A stretch of DNA of 64,000 nucleotides from Larix kaempferi (GCA_027924585.1 BSBM01001067.1:5230501-5294500); one strand, 5' to 3'; shown: positions 22,628 to 34,419, counted from the stretch's first letter. Notes: generated from the letters alone by a model not told the origin. A program made the numbers and translations.

Positions 22628-22889
22628 AAGCAATGGGACCCTGGAATAATTTTTATCTCATTGGTTTCATATTTTTTGGGGAAGCAAGCAGTATGGGAGA
22701 TGGATTCCCCACTTAATAAAGTGATTTTAATCAGAGTAGTGCAGCAGCAAGCATGGTGGTTCCTCTCTAAAATCTTCATGGAAACTCAAAGACTCAAGGT
22801 TGGGCAATTGAATGGCAACTTCAAAGAATTATACAGAAAGCAAGTTCTTCAACACCCACATTTAAAATTGCTTGAGGACAAGCAATATT
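22628..22889 (+). other. Stretch between orphan ORF and polypurine tract
   Basis: A frame from 22,661 crosses into the 3' LTR and reads LEDKQYWEGR just before the polypurine tract. That resembles the ends of some plant gypsy polyproteins, so a remnant of a lost pol C-terminus is possible. It is a guess. Confidence 0.25.
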
Positions 22890-22901
22890 GGGAAGGGAGG
22901 A
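22890..22901 (+). other. Polypurine tract of the inner element
   Basis: GGGAAGGGAGGA immediately precedes the 3' LTR start at 22,904. It would prime plus-strand synthesis. Confidence 0.8.
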
Positions 22902-22903
22902 TT

Positions 22904-24929
22904 TGTCATGTCCCAAATTTGGTATTGGGTCACAATGGCCTAATCACATTGGCTCTATTCATTAGAGTTTGTCAAATTGATGCTAAAGGTCAAATAATTG
23001 CCAAGGAGGAAAATTACTAGTTTCCTAGGTTTGGGGTGGAAGCTTTGGGATTTGGAATAATGGAGATAATAAATGATGTTTGAACATTAGAATGGAATAA
23101 ATATTTAATAAAGGAGATAAATAAATATATACAAGTGAAAATCAAAGTGGCATTTCATGATGAAGACACATGGAGGAAGTGGGACCCACATATGGCTAGA
23201 TTTCCCCACTACATTTGGCATCATTCTCTCACCAATTCGAATTCAAGGTGAATGGTAACATACTTGGGGGAGTCCAAAAGGTATTATTCATTGCATGACT
23301 CATCCAAGGTCGAAATATAGAGGAAGAGTAACTCCCATGGAAGAGGAAGAGGCAATTTGGAGCTAGTGAGACACTTGGGCTAGATTCCCTAGCTCTATGA
23401 CAACAATGATGAAGATGCTATGACACCTATGACACAAATCAGACCTGAAGGCTGACATATGACATATATGACATGTCAGGGCTAAAAATAGACTCCAAGA
23501 GGGCGCTCAAGGGTGTTAGGGCAGCTAAGATGCTTCCACATGTGATTTGGTGGAAGTGGGAGACTAGGAATTGTTGTACAAGTGGCGTTCTTTGGAATCT
23601 CTTCCCAACTTGAGTTGGCATGAGTCTCTTGGAAGGAATTCGACCCATGGAGGACATTAGAAGTTTATAAATGTCAATAATAAAGAATGAAACCAGCTTT
23701 TGATCATTTGTAGAATTTGCAATTGCATTTGTGAAGAGGGAGAGCTAGTGGATGACTAGTTTCTTGCCTTAGCCAATTTCGAGGGTGAAAGATTCCCATC
23801 CAAGTTGGTAATTGGAAAGGCCATTCAGACCTTTCATTTGGAGCTTTAATGGAGTCTTTATTTGCAGGTGTAAGCTACAGGGCAGCTCATGGTTTCTTCT
23901 ATTGCAGCTCACTCCTTCAACCATTTCCAGTTTTGATGGCATATTCTTGATCCTTGAGGGAGGGCGTTTTTGGTGAGCTATTGTACTCTTTGGGGAAGCT
24001 CTTAATGCTCCATTTCTTTTTTAATATGAAGTAAATACTCTGTTCTACATATCCAAGAAGTTTCAGGTCGAAATTCCAAGTATAAATGTATAAATCTCAT
24101 TTTTAATGGAAGAACAATGCCATTTCCCCACTACCTTGTTGTGAGCCAATGTATTGATGATGATTTCGAATGAATGGATGATTCTATGATATATTTGTGA
24201 TAAATATACTGCCATGTATGTCTTCTACAAGTTTCATGTACTGTACTTGAGCATTTGAAGCATTTTTACTCAGTTTAATTGCATTGGGAGAATAAATAGT
24301 GCCATTTCCCCAAGGGTCGAATTGGTGATTTTTGCAGTTGAATGGGAGAGGGTGAGAAAAGTTTTAATAAACCATTAATGGTGCATATGAGACCTTAATA
24401 ACATACTTAACACATTACATACCTATGTTCATAAATTTGAGTGGGTTTGGAGGCATTTGGGAAGCCATTTTCAGTACTTACCTTAGGGGGATTTGAACCC
24501 CAAATTACTAGTAAAATTGCATACTTGGTCCAGAATCTTAAGAGAGTTTGCAGAGGTCTTTTGGTGGCTATATGTTATCCCTGAACATCATATTCAATCC
24601 CTAATATCATTCATAAACCTTCCTTGAAGATTTGAAGGCATTTGGAGTCAATTTGAGACCTAGAGACCAATACTAGTCAAAGGGAAATCACTAGTAAAGT
24701 TACCTACATTGACCAGAATTGAAAGAGTATTTGCAGAAGTGTTTTAAAGGTACAAAGGCATCCCTGAAACACATATTTATGTTCTAATATCATTCATATA
24801 CCTTCTCAGAATATTTGGGATCATTTGGGGCAAATTTGGGACCTAGAGATCGAAACTAGTCAAAGGTCGAATTAAGGAAAAAAGTGGAAAATTGCAATTT
24901 TAATAAAATTCCTAACAAGGGACATTACA
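22904..24929 (+). repeat. 3' LTR of the inner element
   Basis: 2,026 bp, visually identical to 19,358-21,383, followed by the ATGAT duplication. Confidence 0.92.
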
Positions 24930-24934
24930 ATGAT

Positions 24935-27504
24935 CTCATGGTTGCAAATAAATTGTTGTAAGAAAACATATTTGGAATTTTGCTAATAAATTACTAATGG
25001 TTGTTTGGCTTATATGAATTGTGTCAAGAGGACATGTTGTAAGTGGATGTTCATGTATGGTAGCAAGCATAAAGCCATAATGGACAGAGTGTTGCCACTT
25101 ACAGGAGCCAAATGATATGAGGATGGCCTCATGGTTAAACCAATCAATTTCTGTAGGAGACATAATTGTAAATTCATGTTTGAATTTAATTATTAATGCC
25201 ATTTACTGATTAGGGAAATCAGATTTGAATTTGATCGTTAAATGTTGTTGATGGTTTGGATGTTTGAGGAGTGTGTCAGGAAGAGACCTTGTAGGAAGAC
25301 CATGTGTGATGGCCTGCAGAAGCCAAACTCCATGGGAAGGATCCCATGCTTTGGAAATGGGTTTTGGGTGAAACGCCATTGTAAATTTTGATAATGTCTC
25401 AGCTGCACTGGATGTTGGAAAACCATGTGAGTGATATGGTAAAATTATGCCAAGAAGGCATATGTGGGTTATGGGACGTGAAAGGGATTGGGGTGGAAAA
25501 CCGAGGGACTCTTAACTCGGAGAAGGGAGCCCCATTCCTCGCAAAAGAAAGAACGAATACATCTGAAAATGAATAAGTATTCTGTAACCCTAGCTAAGAA
25601 CATGCATGTCTAATTATTAAGATTAATATGCGGAGCATGTTTTATTTTATTTATATTATTTCAGACTGCTTGAGTATGATTAGGGCCTACATGGCTCACA
25701 TCGGAAAGGGGTGCACACCTTTATGGTGCAGGTTTATGATAGGGTTTCCAATATTGACTACACCCTAAGGGAATGGACGCATTCCTGGAGTTTCAATACT
25801 TGATAGTGAATGTTATGAAATATGGTTACAATTTTAGAGCAGCAATACTGATGAGCTTGCTTATCCTTCTTGTGTTGTCATCTTACACAGATGCAATTTG
25901 GTGCTGCACGTTAAGGGGAAAAGTGAAGAAAGGGTACTCAAGAGGACTGTATGGACATTGGTAATCTTTCTACAATCACGCTAAAGAACACTAGAAGGGA
26001 TGGATAGGCTCGAGGAGCTGTGCAGTAGAAAACGGGTATCATCCTTGTGTAGTGTGAGTGGGTATTGTGGGGCCATGCTATCTTGCAGTCAAGAAATCCA
26101 CCTATAGAGTTCCTAGAGGGAACCATTGGTTTGCATAGGAGAAGAGTGCCATCCTTGTGTGGATGAAGATTTGATGTGTGTGTGAATTTGTGGTAATATT
26201 GATGAAGGCATAAAATCTCTATTGGGTCAGTAGTAAGGTGGGGTGCCGAGACTGACTGGAAACCCTGAGATGCCTATGGCTCCGCAGTAGAGCCTTGACC
26301 TATAAATGGTCGTGGTGCAGTTTCCTTCCATTGGATGATGACCCAGATGGATGTGCTAGCTTGGAAATGGAGAGGGAAAACCAGGTATGGGACTGGTTTG
26401 GCACCATAAATGCTTGGTAAATCCAATTCGTGCACTATTTAGGCATTGAATGTTGTGGAGTGGTCGACGTGCTTGCCAAACATTCCTTAAATGATTGATA
26501 AACCCAGTTGGTTTACTAGCTTAGCACATTGATAAATGGGATGACTGATAAACCCAGTCGACATACTGGCTTGGCATTGCCTATTCGAATGATTGTGGGA
26601 TAGCCTGTGTGCTGGACCAACATTCATTATTGTATCCACAGGCGATCTAAGGCTTGTAAATCAAAGAAGGAGCCTGTGGAATAAAGTGAAGACATCCAAT
26701 ACAGATAAGTATTTGGTTATCTTGCATCTTATTTCTTATTTAATATGAATATACATGTGTACATGATTTTTAAATTCTTGTGAATGGAATTAATGTTTGA
26801 GTGTAGGTGTTGTTGGAAGCAAGAACCTTGAAGGCATCCTAAGGATGCATTTGGACATGTGATTGTCCTAGGAAGCTCAGTATGAGTAACAATGGAAGTG
26901 GTGCTAGTGGACTTGTGTGGGTCCTAGCAACCAAAGGTTCTGTAGGCAACAATGGTGAAAGGTTCCCTGGTTGAGAAGCCTTAGACATACCTTAGACACT
27001 AAGTTTCATCGCCAAAACAAGAAAGGGTGAGTCAAGCATTCACATTTGAAGTGAAAGAGACCAAGGAGCATGGAACCACAATGTGGTGGGGCTTCGAATT
27101 GGAACAAGATTAAGAGGGGGGAACTCTTACTCTTCTCTTTCCCTTTTGATTGATGCATTTTAGAAAATAGAAAATTGTTGAATGCATGATATGGCTGAAA
27201 GTAGATTGTGTTTAATTGCTTAAAATAAATTGTGAATGTTGAAATAGTTGATTCCCTGTGAAAGGATGAGCATGAATTAGTTCATGTGTATGTTGGGAAA
27301 GCATGAAAAGTGTGGAAGTCTCATAAATAAAGCATGGACTCCCCATGTCAATTGGGAAAATAATTGACTGATTGTAATGTTTATGATATGCTTGGCCTGA
27401 CAAGAATTGCAATGACGAATTTCACAGGTGAAAGGTATATCAATTGGTTGTAGTTGTTACAAGTCAAGTGGTGTTAGTATGAAAAGGGTGGACCACTGTG
27501 CACA
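24935..27504 (+). other. Internal region of the outer element, right part, non-coding
   Basis: No domain recognised. Between about 26,340 and 26,620 a degenerate repeat (variants of GATAAACCCAGTYGRYWTACTRGCTTRGCA) recurs three to four times at 60-80 base spacing. Small frames (24,936-25,202 minus, 25,773-25,964 plus) show no motif. Confidence 0.5.
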
Positions 27505-27963
27505 TTGATCATGGCAGCAGACCAAAATCTATTGGACTTGGTTGGAAATATTCTTCATACAATTGCCAAGACCCAAGAGAATCTTGGGGAAATGCTCCAG
27601 CTACAAAAGCAAAAGAATGAGATGAACCACAAGGTTCTGCAGGGCTCTCTTTGTCTGCAAAATGAGGTAAAGGGAATTCTAGAAGCTATCAGCAATGGAA
27701 AGGACAGTGTGTCAATGAAGAGGCAGTCAACCAATCATCCCATTAAGAAACGCTCAAGGCTGGAAGACTCCAGGGAAAAAGATCAAGTAGAGAAAAAGCA
27801 ACCATTGAAATGTTGGAAATGTGGAGGAAATCATTGCCTCCACAACTTCCCAACAAAGGATAGCAAGAAGAATTGTAGCCATGAAGTTTCCAGACTTGTG
27901 GATCAGCTGGAAGGTCAAAGTCAACAGGAGCATCCTGTTGGAACCAAAGGAATTGGTCCTTAA
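27505..27963 (+). CDS. Small coiled-coil and zinc-knuckle protein of the outer element
   Basis: 152 residues. The first 70 residues are Leu/Gln-rich with heptad-like spacing (LLDLVGNILHTIAKTQ, LGEMLQLQKQKNEMN), suggesting a coiled coil. A basic linker (KKRSRLEDSREK) follows, and then CWKCGGNHCLHNFP, a CX2CX3HX4C knuckle whose last Cys has become Phe. It looks like the C-terminal part of a gag. Its position is unusual: it sits about 120 bases before the polypurine tract, at the far 3' end of the internal region and not next to the primer site. Whether it is translated is unknown. Confidence 0.5.
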   Translation: MIMAADQNLLDLVGNILHTIAKTQENLGEMLQLQKQKNEMNHKVLQGSLCLQNEVKGILEAISNGKDSVSMKRQSTNHPIKKRSRLEDSREKDQVEKKQPLKCWKCGGNHCLHNFPTKDSKKNCSHEVSRLVDQLEGQSQQEHPVGTKGIGP

Positions 27964-28081
27964 ATTTCAAAGTAAAAGATGAACTGCAGGACAGACCTAC
28001 CACATTTTGTGAATTTTGGACATGCGTAAATAATGTGTAAGTATTCCTAAATAAAGAGAACATCGAGGATGGTGTTATTCC

Positions 28082-28091
28082 AAGGGGGGGG
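28082..28091 (+). other. Polypurine tract of the outer element
   Basis: AAGGGGGGGG, two bases before the 3' LTR start at 28,094. Confidence 0.85.
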
Positions 28092-28093
28092 AT

Positions 28094-29371
28094 TGTAATA
28101 TCATGATTTTGACCCCACTGCATTAAAATGTAAATAATGTAATATCGTTATAAAATCGTGGTGAGGAGCTCAAGGCCAAGGCCCCACCATCGATTTAGTG
28201 TTAAAATTGATGCATATGGTTTGTGTGTTATCCCGTCACAATAGAAATTGTGAATATCATGTAAATATGCATTTTAATAAAACACCCACAACTAGCTATG
28301 CAATGCAATGCAACAAGAGTATGGGGGCATGATTTTTACAACGAATTGGGAGGGAAATATTCAAACCCTTGAACCAATCAAGTCAAGCCAAGTGTCAATG
28401 AGAGAGCCCATGAACCCTCAACTACCCATGTAATTGAATTTTGTACCCAATCATTTATTTCTTCCAAGAGTTGGTTGAGGTAGTTAATGCATTAAGAATG
28501 GGGAGGTATGGTTGTCCAAATTCGAGTATGGGCCAGTCACCATTTTGGAAAAACGTGTTTTTGCTTCCTTGGCAAGAAAAGAGCCATGCATTTGCTCCCC
28601 CAGCCATTATCCATCAACTAGTTTGGCTCTCTCATGAGTTTGGAGCTTGCTGAGCGTTTTTCTCCATGAAATTTATTTGGTTTCCTTCATTTTTTTAGCT
28701 GGGAAGGGCATTTTTGTGTTGTATAACAGTGGGGAAGAAAGGAAATCGATTTGGGGGTCCATAGAGGTAGCGTTTTGGCCCACTGAATGCTCATATAGCT
28801 GTGGGAGAAACTGTTTTCCTCCCTGTGGTTATTTTCCCCATCCCACAATCTTTTTTGTAAATCCCTTTGTTGAAAATGTGTATCCATGCCCAATATTTGA
28901 GATTGTTGTGTGTGGGAGAGAATGTTGTGGTTGAGATGGGTATCCATTGCTTTGGCTATGTATGAGCTTGAGTGTTCCCATGATTCCTTGTGTAAATCAT
29001 GCCCAGCTCGGGGGGTGGCGGCTATGCTGAGAGATTGGTGAGCATAGTTGGCCTATGGCTGGGTGGAACATTGCAGTTGCGTAGCTAGTTGCTTGGGGCA
29101 ACTTTACCATCAAGATAAGTATTCTCTATGTGTTTTACTTCTGCACTATTTTCATTAATTGATGACTGTTATTGATATGTTGAATGCATGTGAAATGTGT
29201 GCGGATAGTTTAATTCTGTTGTGCATGTTTATTTGGGTATGCATTTGCACACATGTTTTTTTATTTATATGAATTGTCAATGAGGAATGGGGCTGAGTTT
29301 TTGTAATAGCCCATAAATTTTTGGTGTCATGTCCCCTTCCTTGAATTGGGTCCACGGGAGGGGACGTGACA
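28094..29371 (+). repeat. 3' LTR of the outer element
   Basis: 1,278 bp, TGTAATATC to GTGACA, followed by ATAGG. The last 47 bases form a hairpin: TGTCATGTCCCCTTCC (29,325-29,340) faces GGGAGGGGACGTGACA (29,356-29,371) across a 15-base loop, with 14 of 16 positions paired. Confidence 0.9.
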
Positions 29372-29376
29372 ATAGG

Positions 29377-29860
29377 TGATGTCCAATGTCTCAATAAATG
29401 AAAAGATGCACTTGAGTCGATGTACCAAGCAAATGAATTTGGGTTATTTGTTGGTTTCTTGGCCATACATGCAAAGAAGGCTAAATCCTCCCCCTTTCTA
29501 TGTTCTATGACATGAGCATTTTGTTGAGACCCTCCCTGGTTGGTTTTCTATTTAGCCAACCGTTTTTTCTAGAACTTCTTTATATGGATTGCCTTGCCAC
29601 AATAGTGATAAGTGATGTTCTTCTAACCCCTTGTGGCATCTTCGTTGCTACCCTAACCTTTCTTCTTTTCCCATTTACCTTTTCCTTTGAAATTGATGGC
29701 AAAGGCTTATTTTGAACCCTCTTTCTCATTGCTGCTATCAAATTGTTTCTTCCATATCTCCTACTCATGTAGAAGCTCCTTACAAAGCTCATCAAAATTT
29801 TATGTTCGATTGTCATGACCTTCTCCCATTCTTTTTGCTTCTTCGAGCACATGTGGTTTG
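29377..29860 (-). pseudogene. Ty1/copia gag, zinc-finger and protease fragment
   Basis: On the minus strand from 29,852 a gag tail (KKQKEWEKVMTIEH...SFVRSFYMS) leads to a decayed zinc finger (HYCGKAIHIKK) and a protease start WYIDSSAS, where the usual DSGAS has lost its Gly. At about 29,400 the protease sequence is joined directly to a second, different gag stretch (HLLRHWTSPI), so two copia pieces are fused here. Stops interrupt the frame. Confidence 0.7.
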
Positions 29861-30123
29861 TATATTGTAATAATAAATAATAATAATATATATTTCTACT
29901 GCACTAAAGAAGTTGACTCAAAGACCATTTTGCTCATGCCAAAAGGTTCCATGTAAAGTTTGAAAGAAGATGGTAAAAATAAAAGAGAAAAAAATAGTTA
30001 CCTAGTAAAAATATTTTAAAAAAAAGGAAGAAGAGGGAAAAAGAAACGAGAGAAAAAAAATGGTTACCTAGTAAGAAGATTAAAAAAAACATCCAATTGT
30101 AAAAAGTGAAAAAGAATAAGTAA

Positions 30124-30220
30124 CTCAAACTCCATTTCACAAAAAGGACATTTAGTCCAATACTCAAACTCCATTCACAAAAAGGACATTTAGTCCAATA
30201 CTCAAACTCCATTCACAAAA
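30124..30220. repeat. 38-39 bp tandem repeat
   Basis: CTCAAACTCCATT...GGACATTTAGTCCAATA begins at 30,124, 30,163 and 30,201. Two full copies and part of a third. The flanking 29,880-30,420 is A/T-rich with no gene. Confidence 0.85.
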
Positions 30221-30688
30221 TTTGGACTGAGTTCATAGTGTATGGCTTCTTATTCCAATAATTAACCTAGAATAACTTGAATTCCCAAAATTTATTTTAC
30301 AAAGATGTAATATTATTTTTATATGTTCCTTTTCCAAAAAATATATATAAACTATAAAATTGCTCTTAATAAAAATATATGTTACCTTATAATATCAAAT
30401 ATTATCTCTTGATAATATATTAATAATGTTTTTCACCAACTTTCCGAACTTGAACATCCTAAGCATTGCCCATAAGAGCAAAGTTAACCGTGTTGGGTTT
30501 TTATTTTGTCACACCTCTAGATGGTCATTCCTTGATCATTTATGTTGCTCAAAGATCTCTAATGGTGTTGTGCCACCACTTAGGTCTGTTCTTGGGAACC
30601 TCTCATCCAAGTCAATATCGTCACTATAACTTGTGCTACTTGTATCTATGTCATCTGAATGCTAATTTGGTCTATTTGCATAAGAAAA

Positions 30689-31943
30689 TTACCAACCTGG
30701 GTCTAGAAGACCCCTTAGAGTGTTCAAAATCTTCCTCCTTTCAAGCAGAGATACGTGAATCTTTACAACCGATTGATCTATCATGGGAGACTCCATAATA
30801 ATTTTTAATTCTGAAGAAGATCGGAAAGGTCCAACTTCCTCATCAATTACGAACTCTCTACTAAATCCTAATCGATTATTTTTCACACTAATCAACCTAT
30901 ATTTTTTATGACCGTCGTTGTATCCTACAATCATTAGTTTCTTTCTCTTAGGCTCTAACTTGGTTCTCTTCTCATTTGGAATCTAGGCATAGCCAATAGA
31001 GACAAAACCTTAATATTACTAACTATGGGATTCCTCCCAAACCAGCCTTCGTATGGAATCTTATGCTCACTGCCATTTTTGGAGATCTATCTAGAAAATA
31101 CACGTCTACTCAACATTGCTTCAGACACAAAATTGTTGGGAACATACCTTTTATGCACCATACATCTCGCAAACTCTGTGATTGTGTGGTTCCATCTCTC
31201 ATCTACTCCATTATGTTGTGGAGTGTAAGGTGTAGGAGACTATCTTTTGATTCCATGTCTAGCACAAAAAAATTGAATTATTTGAAGCATATTTCTCCAC
31301 CATTATTATACCCAAGAGTGGTTATATGACAAGTAGACTATTTTTCTACTAATGCTTGAAAATTTTGAAATTCACTAAACATTTGAGATTTTAATTTCAA
31401 AAGGTACACCCATATCTTCCTACTATAGTTATCAATAAACATAAGGAAATAGTTGGCACCAATGATTGATGTCATGGTCATTAGTCCACAAATGTATGCA
31501 TGAACCAATTGAAAGAACTTTGGTTTTATTGAAGCTTGTCCTTCTTCTAATGGTATTTTGTGTTGTTTCCCTACCTGACAAGTTCCACAAACACCATAAA
31601 TCTTTTGCTTGACAAGAAATCCATCTACGAGATTCTCTTGAGCCAACTAAGAGAGGTAGGTTAGGTTGAGGTGCCCATACTATTGATGCCAAAGTGTACT
31701 AATTTCAGATGCACTCTTGGTTGCGAATGCATGCTACTTGACCTGTTCAATGTCGACTAATCTAAATAGACCATGATCCTCCACACCATGACAAATGCTC
31801 TTCTGGGTCTTCTTCTCAACTATATAGAATTTGTGATCACTAAAGTTGACAACAAGCTTGGGACATTGTACCATAATCTGACTAACTGATAGTAGATTAA
31901 GATCCATACTTGGCACATAGTGCACATTCAGGAAATTAAGCAT
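30689..31943 (-). pseudogene. Ty1/copia pre-integrase and integrase remnant
   Basis: From high to low coordinates: VHYVPSMDLNLLSVSQ (pre-integrase), the zinc-binding CGTCQVGKQ, the catalytic core start (FQLVHAYICGLM, FIDNYSRKIWVYLL), HGIKRQSPTPYTPQHNGVDER near 31,190-31,260 with the NGV-x-E motif, and the C-terminal MIVGYNDGHKKYRL...SREFVIDE near 30,850-30,930. The core Asp in H-x-D is replaced (HAYICG for HxDICG). The pieces are in more than one frame and carry stops, so it is dead. No copia RT or RNase H follows below 30,689. Confidence 0.8.
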
Positions 31944-32059
31944 GTTCCTAAAAATGAAATTTGCACATTTTCTTTTCCAACAACTGTGTACTCTTCACTG
32001 CCATCGAATACTACTCAATCTTTAGAGGCACTAGAAGTGTACTTTGTGAACCAATCATG

Positions 32060-32990
32060 TATGTTGGTGAAATGGTGAGATGCACCTGAGTCTATGTACC
32101 AATAAGATGACTCATGTGGTTATATATTGGCCGCTTGGCCATGAATGCATAGAAGGTTGACTCCTCCTCTATATGTTTTTGCGACATGATATTTTTGTTG
32201 AGGCCCTCGTTTTTTTTGTTCACCCAACCTCTTTATGCAAAAATTCTTCATATGGATTGCCTTTGCACAATAGTGACAAGTGATGTTGTTTTGAGTCATT
32301 GTGGCATATTCTCCACTACCCTAACCTTTGTTCTTTCCCCATTTACCTTTTTCCCTTGAAATTGGTGGTAAAGGCCTGTTCTAAATCCTTTGTCTCACCG
32401 CTCCCACCAAATTGTTTCTTCCATTTGTCTTGCTATTGGAGCTTATTGCAAAGCTCAAAAAATTTCAGGTCAACACTCGTAAATGTGATGTTTAGTGTCT
32501 CAATAAAGTGCTCATAAGAACATGGTAAACTTTTCAGCATGATAACCACCATGTCTTCTTCTTCCATCTTGTTGTCAATGGAATCAAGTTATTCTCTGAT
32601 ATCCTTGATCTTGAGTAAGTGCTCTTGTAATGTGTCACTCTCACCCATTCTAATGGAGAACAACATGTTCATTTAGGAAGAATGGTCATCCTCTATTTGA
32701 AGTCTCATGCATATCTTTCAAATACTTCAAATCGTTGTAGAAGTATTCCTCGTTTGGACCTTAAAAATCATAGTATCTATCATAGAGAACTTATGCATAA
32801 TTATTGTTTCTCTATCTCACTCATCAAACTTGTTCTAGTCTCTACCGATAACTGTAGAGCAAGTGTCCTTACCTAGAACAATATCAACTAAGCACTTGTA
32901 CTTAAAAATGGCCAACATATGTTGCTTCTACATATTGTAGTTCTTGCCAGAGAACCTCTAGTTGGATTCCAACACGACGTTGGTTAAAAA
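32060..32990 (-). pseudogene. Ty1/copia gag, zinc finger and protease remnant
   Basis: The minus-strand gag (UBN2-type) is readable across 32,450-32,660 as MGESDTLQEHLLKIKDIREQ...VVIMLKSLPCSYEHFIETLN. A partial zinc finger with HYCAKAIHMKNF lies near 32,250-32,285, and the protease motif WYIDSGASHH near 32,070-32,100 has the catalytic DSGAS intact. Frameshifts and stops separate the blocks. It lies upstream of the integrase remnant in the correct gene order, so 30,689-33,070 is probably one decayed element lacking its RT half. Confidence 0.8.
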
Positions 32991-33064
32991 GACCATAGAT
33001 ATTAGTCACAGATGAAAAAAAACAAAATAGAGTACAATGCTGAAAATAACCGATCAAAACCCTT

Positions 33065-34150
33065 GGATACCATCTTTAAACCACTATAGCATTCGTGTGT
33101 AGCCTGAAAAACATGCATATCCTTGATAAATCTACTCACTAACAACCCAAAAACACATAGATTTTAACAAACCTACTCAAATTTAGCACAATAAACCATT
33201 GATATGCTATCCAACAACTCAAAAACACTTAGATATAGTAGAAACCAACACCAAAACAATTGATTTCTCCATGGATCTACTTAAAAATAATAAATCAACG
33301 ACTGAAACACCCATATATGCAAATTTGGGCAACAATTCAGTCAAGACCAAAGCTAATATGTTCTTATATTAACGAAATTGTACATAAATTAGAGAAATGT
33401 TGCTAAATTGATGGCCAACGAGGCCATACAAGTCAAAATTAGGCTCAATTTATAAATTAGAATAGTTATTAAGTGGGTTATTAACCTTAGATTGGTATTA
33501 GGTGCATGGATGACAAGTGGTGTCATCCATACAAAATTAAAAATTGATTTAAAATTAGAAATTAAGTAATAAACTAGGGAAAGACCAAGGGAGACGGGTC
33601 TCTCGGGTCTTGCTAGTTGATTTTGGGGTTGTTTTCTTGTTTAATGTTGATTTTTTTGTTATTTGTGAGTCACATTTTTGAGAGGGAGGCTAAGGAGGAG
33701 GAAATTGTTGTACTGAGGTTGATAGGGAAGAGAATAAGGTCTTACCTAGTCCGGCATAGGGTTGATTGTTGAGAGCTTGGGGGCCTCAGCTTTTGCTAAG
33801 GGTTTGGTTGGGTGGAGGGTTGTCCCCCCAACTGTTGTTGCCGATCGTGGAGCTGGTGACTGACAAAAGCCAAAGTCTATTGTAGAATTGGTTAAGTTGG
33901 TCATCAATCAAGTAAGTAAAGGCTCTCATCCTTAGGTTACAGTTGTTAAATGTTGCTAGATGTATGAGCTATATGAGAATGATTAAATGATTATTTACGA
34001 GGTTAATAAATATGATTGTCAACAAGCCCATGACAAATTAATTATTTATTGTAAATTACTCAAGAATATGCTATCGTACGAATCCATACAACAACCCCTA
34101 GGTCTTCACGCTCTCATAGACTCTGAGGATCTCGCGAAGCTTTAATACCA
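33065..34150 (-). other. Possible copia leader and primer-site remnants
   Basis: The minus strand carries TGGTATCC at 33,065-33,072 and TGGTATTAAAGC at 34,139-34,150. The latter resembles an initiator-Met primer site of a minus-strand copia element, with its LTR above 34,150. Between them I recognise no domain. Short frames around 33,600-33,900 are broken. Confidence 0.3.
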
Positions 34151-34419
34151 TATCACAAAAATCAAACACAAAGAAACCAATACTAACTTGGAAGAGTCAT
34201 CCATATTGTATTACATAGATGAGAAAGTGAAAGCTTTCTTATAAAGGGGCACAATGAGGTTGAGTCAATCAACGTTATGAATGTGGGATAGACCGAGAAA
34301 CACAATAAACTGAAATAAAACATAAAAATACAAAATAACATAAAGTTTGAAGTGACTTTATTAATGATCAAGTCTAATATCTAATTAACCATTATAAACT
34401 ATGCTTTATTTTAACAATG

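Larger units (their letters stand above)
19358..24929 (+). mobile_element. Inner pol-less LTR retrotransposon with identical LTRs
   Basis: 5,572 bp. The LTRs at 19,358-21,383 and 22,904-24,929 are both 2,026 bp. I compared most of their length by eye and found no difference. They start TGTCATGTCCC and end GGGACATTACA, an imperfect 11-bp inverted repeat. ATGAT flanks both sides (19,353-19,357 and 24,930-24,934). An initiator-Met primer site and a polypurine tract are in place. The internal region is only 1,520 bp with one 381-codon frame and no pol gene. Structurally it resembles LARD-type non-autonomous elements but has a shorter core and relatively longer LTRs. Identical LTRs mean a very recent insertion or gene conversion. 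Confidence 0.92.
15049..29371 (+). mobile_element. Outer pol-less LTR retrotransposon (nested)
   Basis: 5' LTR 15,049-16,360 and 3' LTR 28,094-29,371 start TGTAATATC and end in GGGGAC-x-TGA-x-A. The flanks are ATAGG on both sides (15,044-15,048 and 29,372-29,376), a perfect 5-bp target duplication. An initiator-Met primer site follows the 5' LTR and a polypurine tract (28,082-28,091) precedes the 3' LTR. Without the inner insertion the internal region is about 6.2 kb. It holds one 152-codon frame with a damaged zinc knuckle and no recognisable protease, RT, RNase H or integrase. It must have moved with enzymes from another element. LTRs differ by indels and substitutions, so it is older than the inner element. 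Confidence 0.88.
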
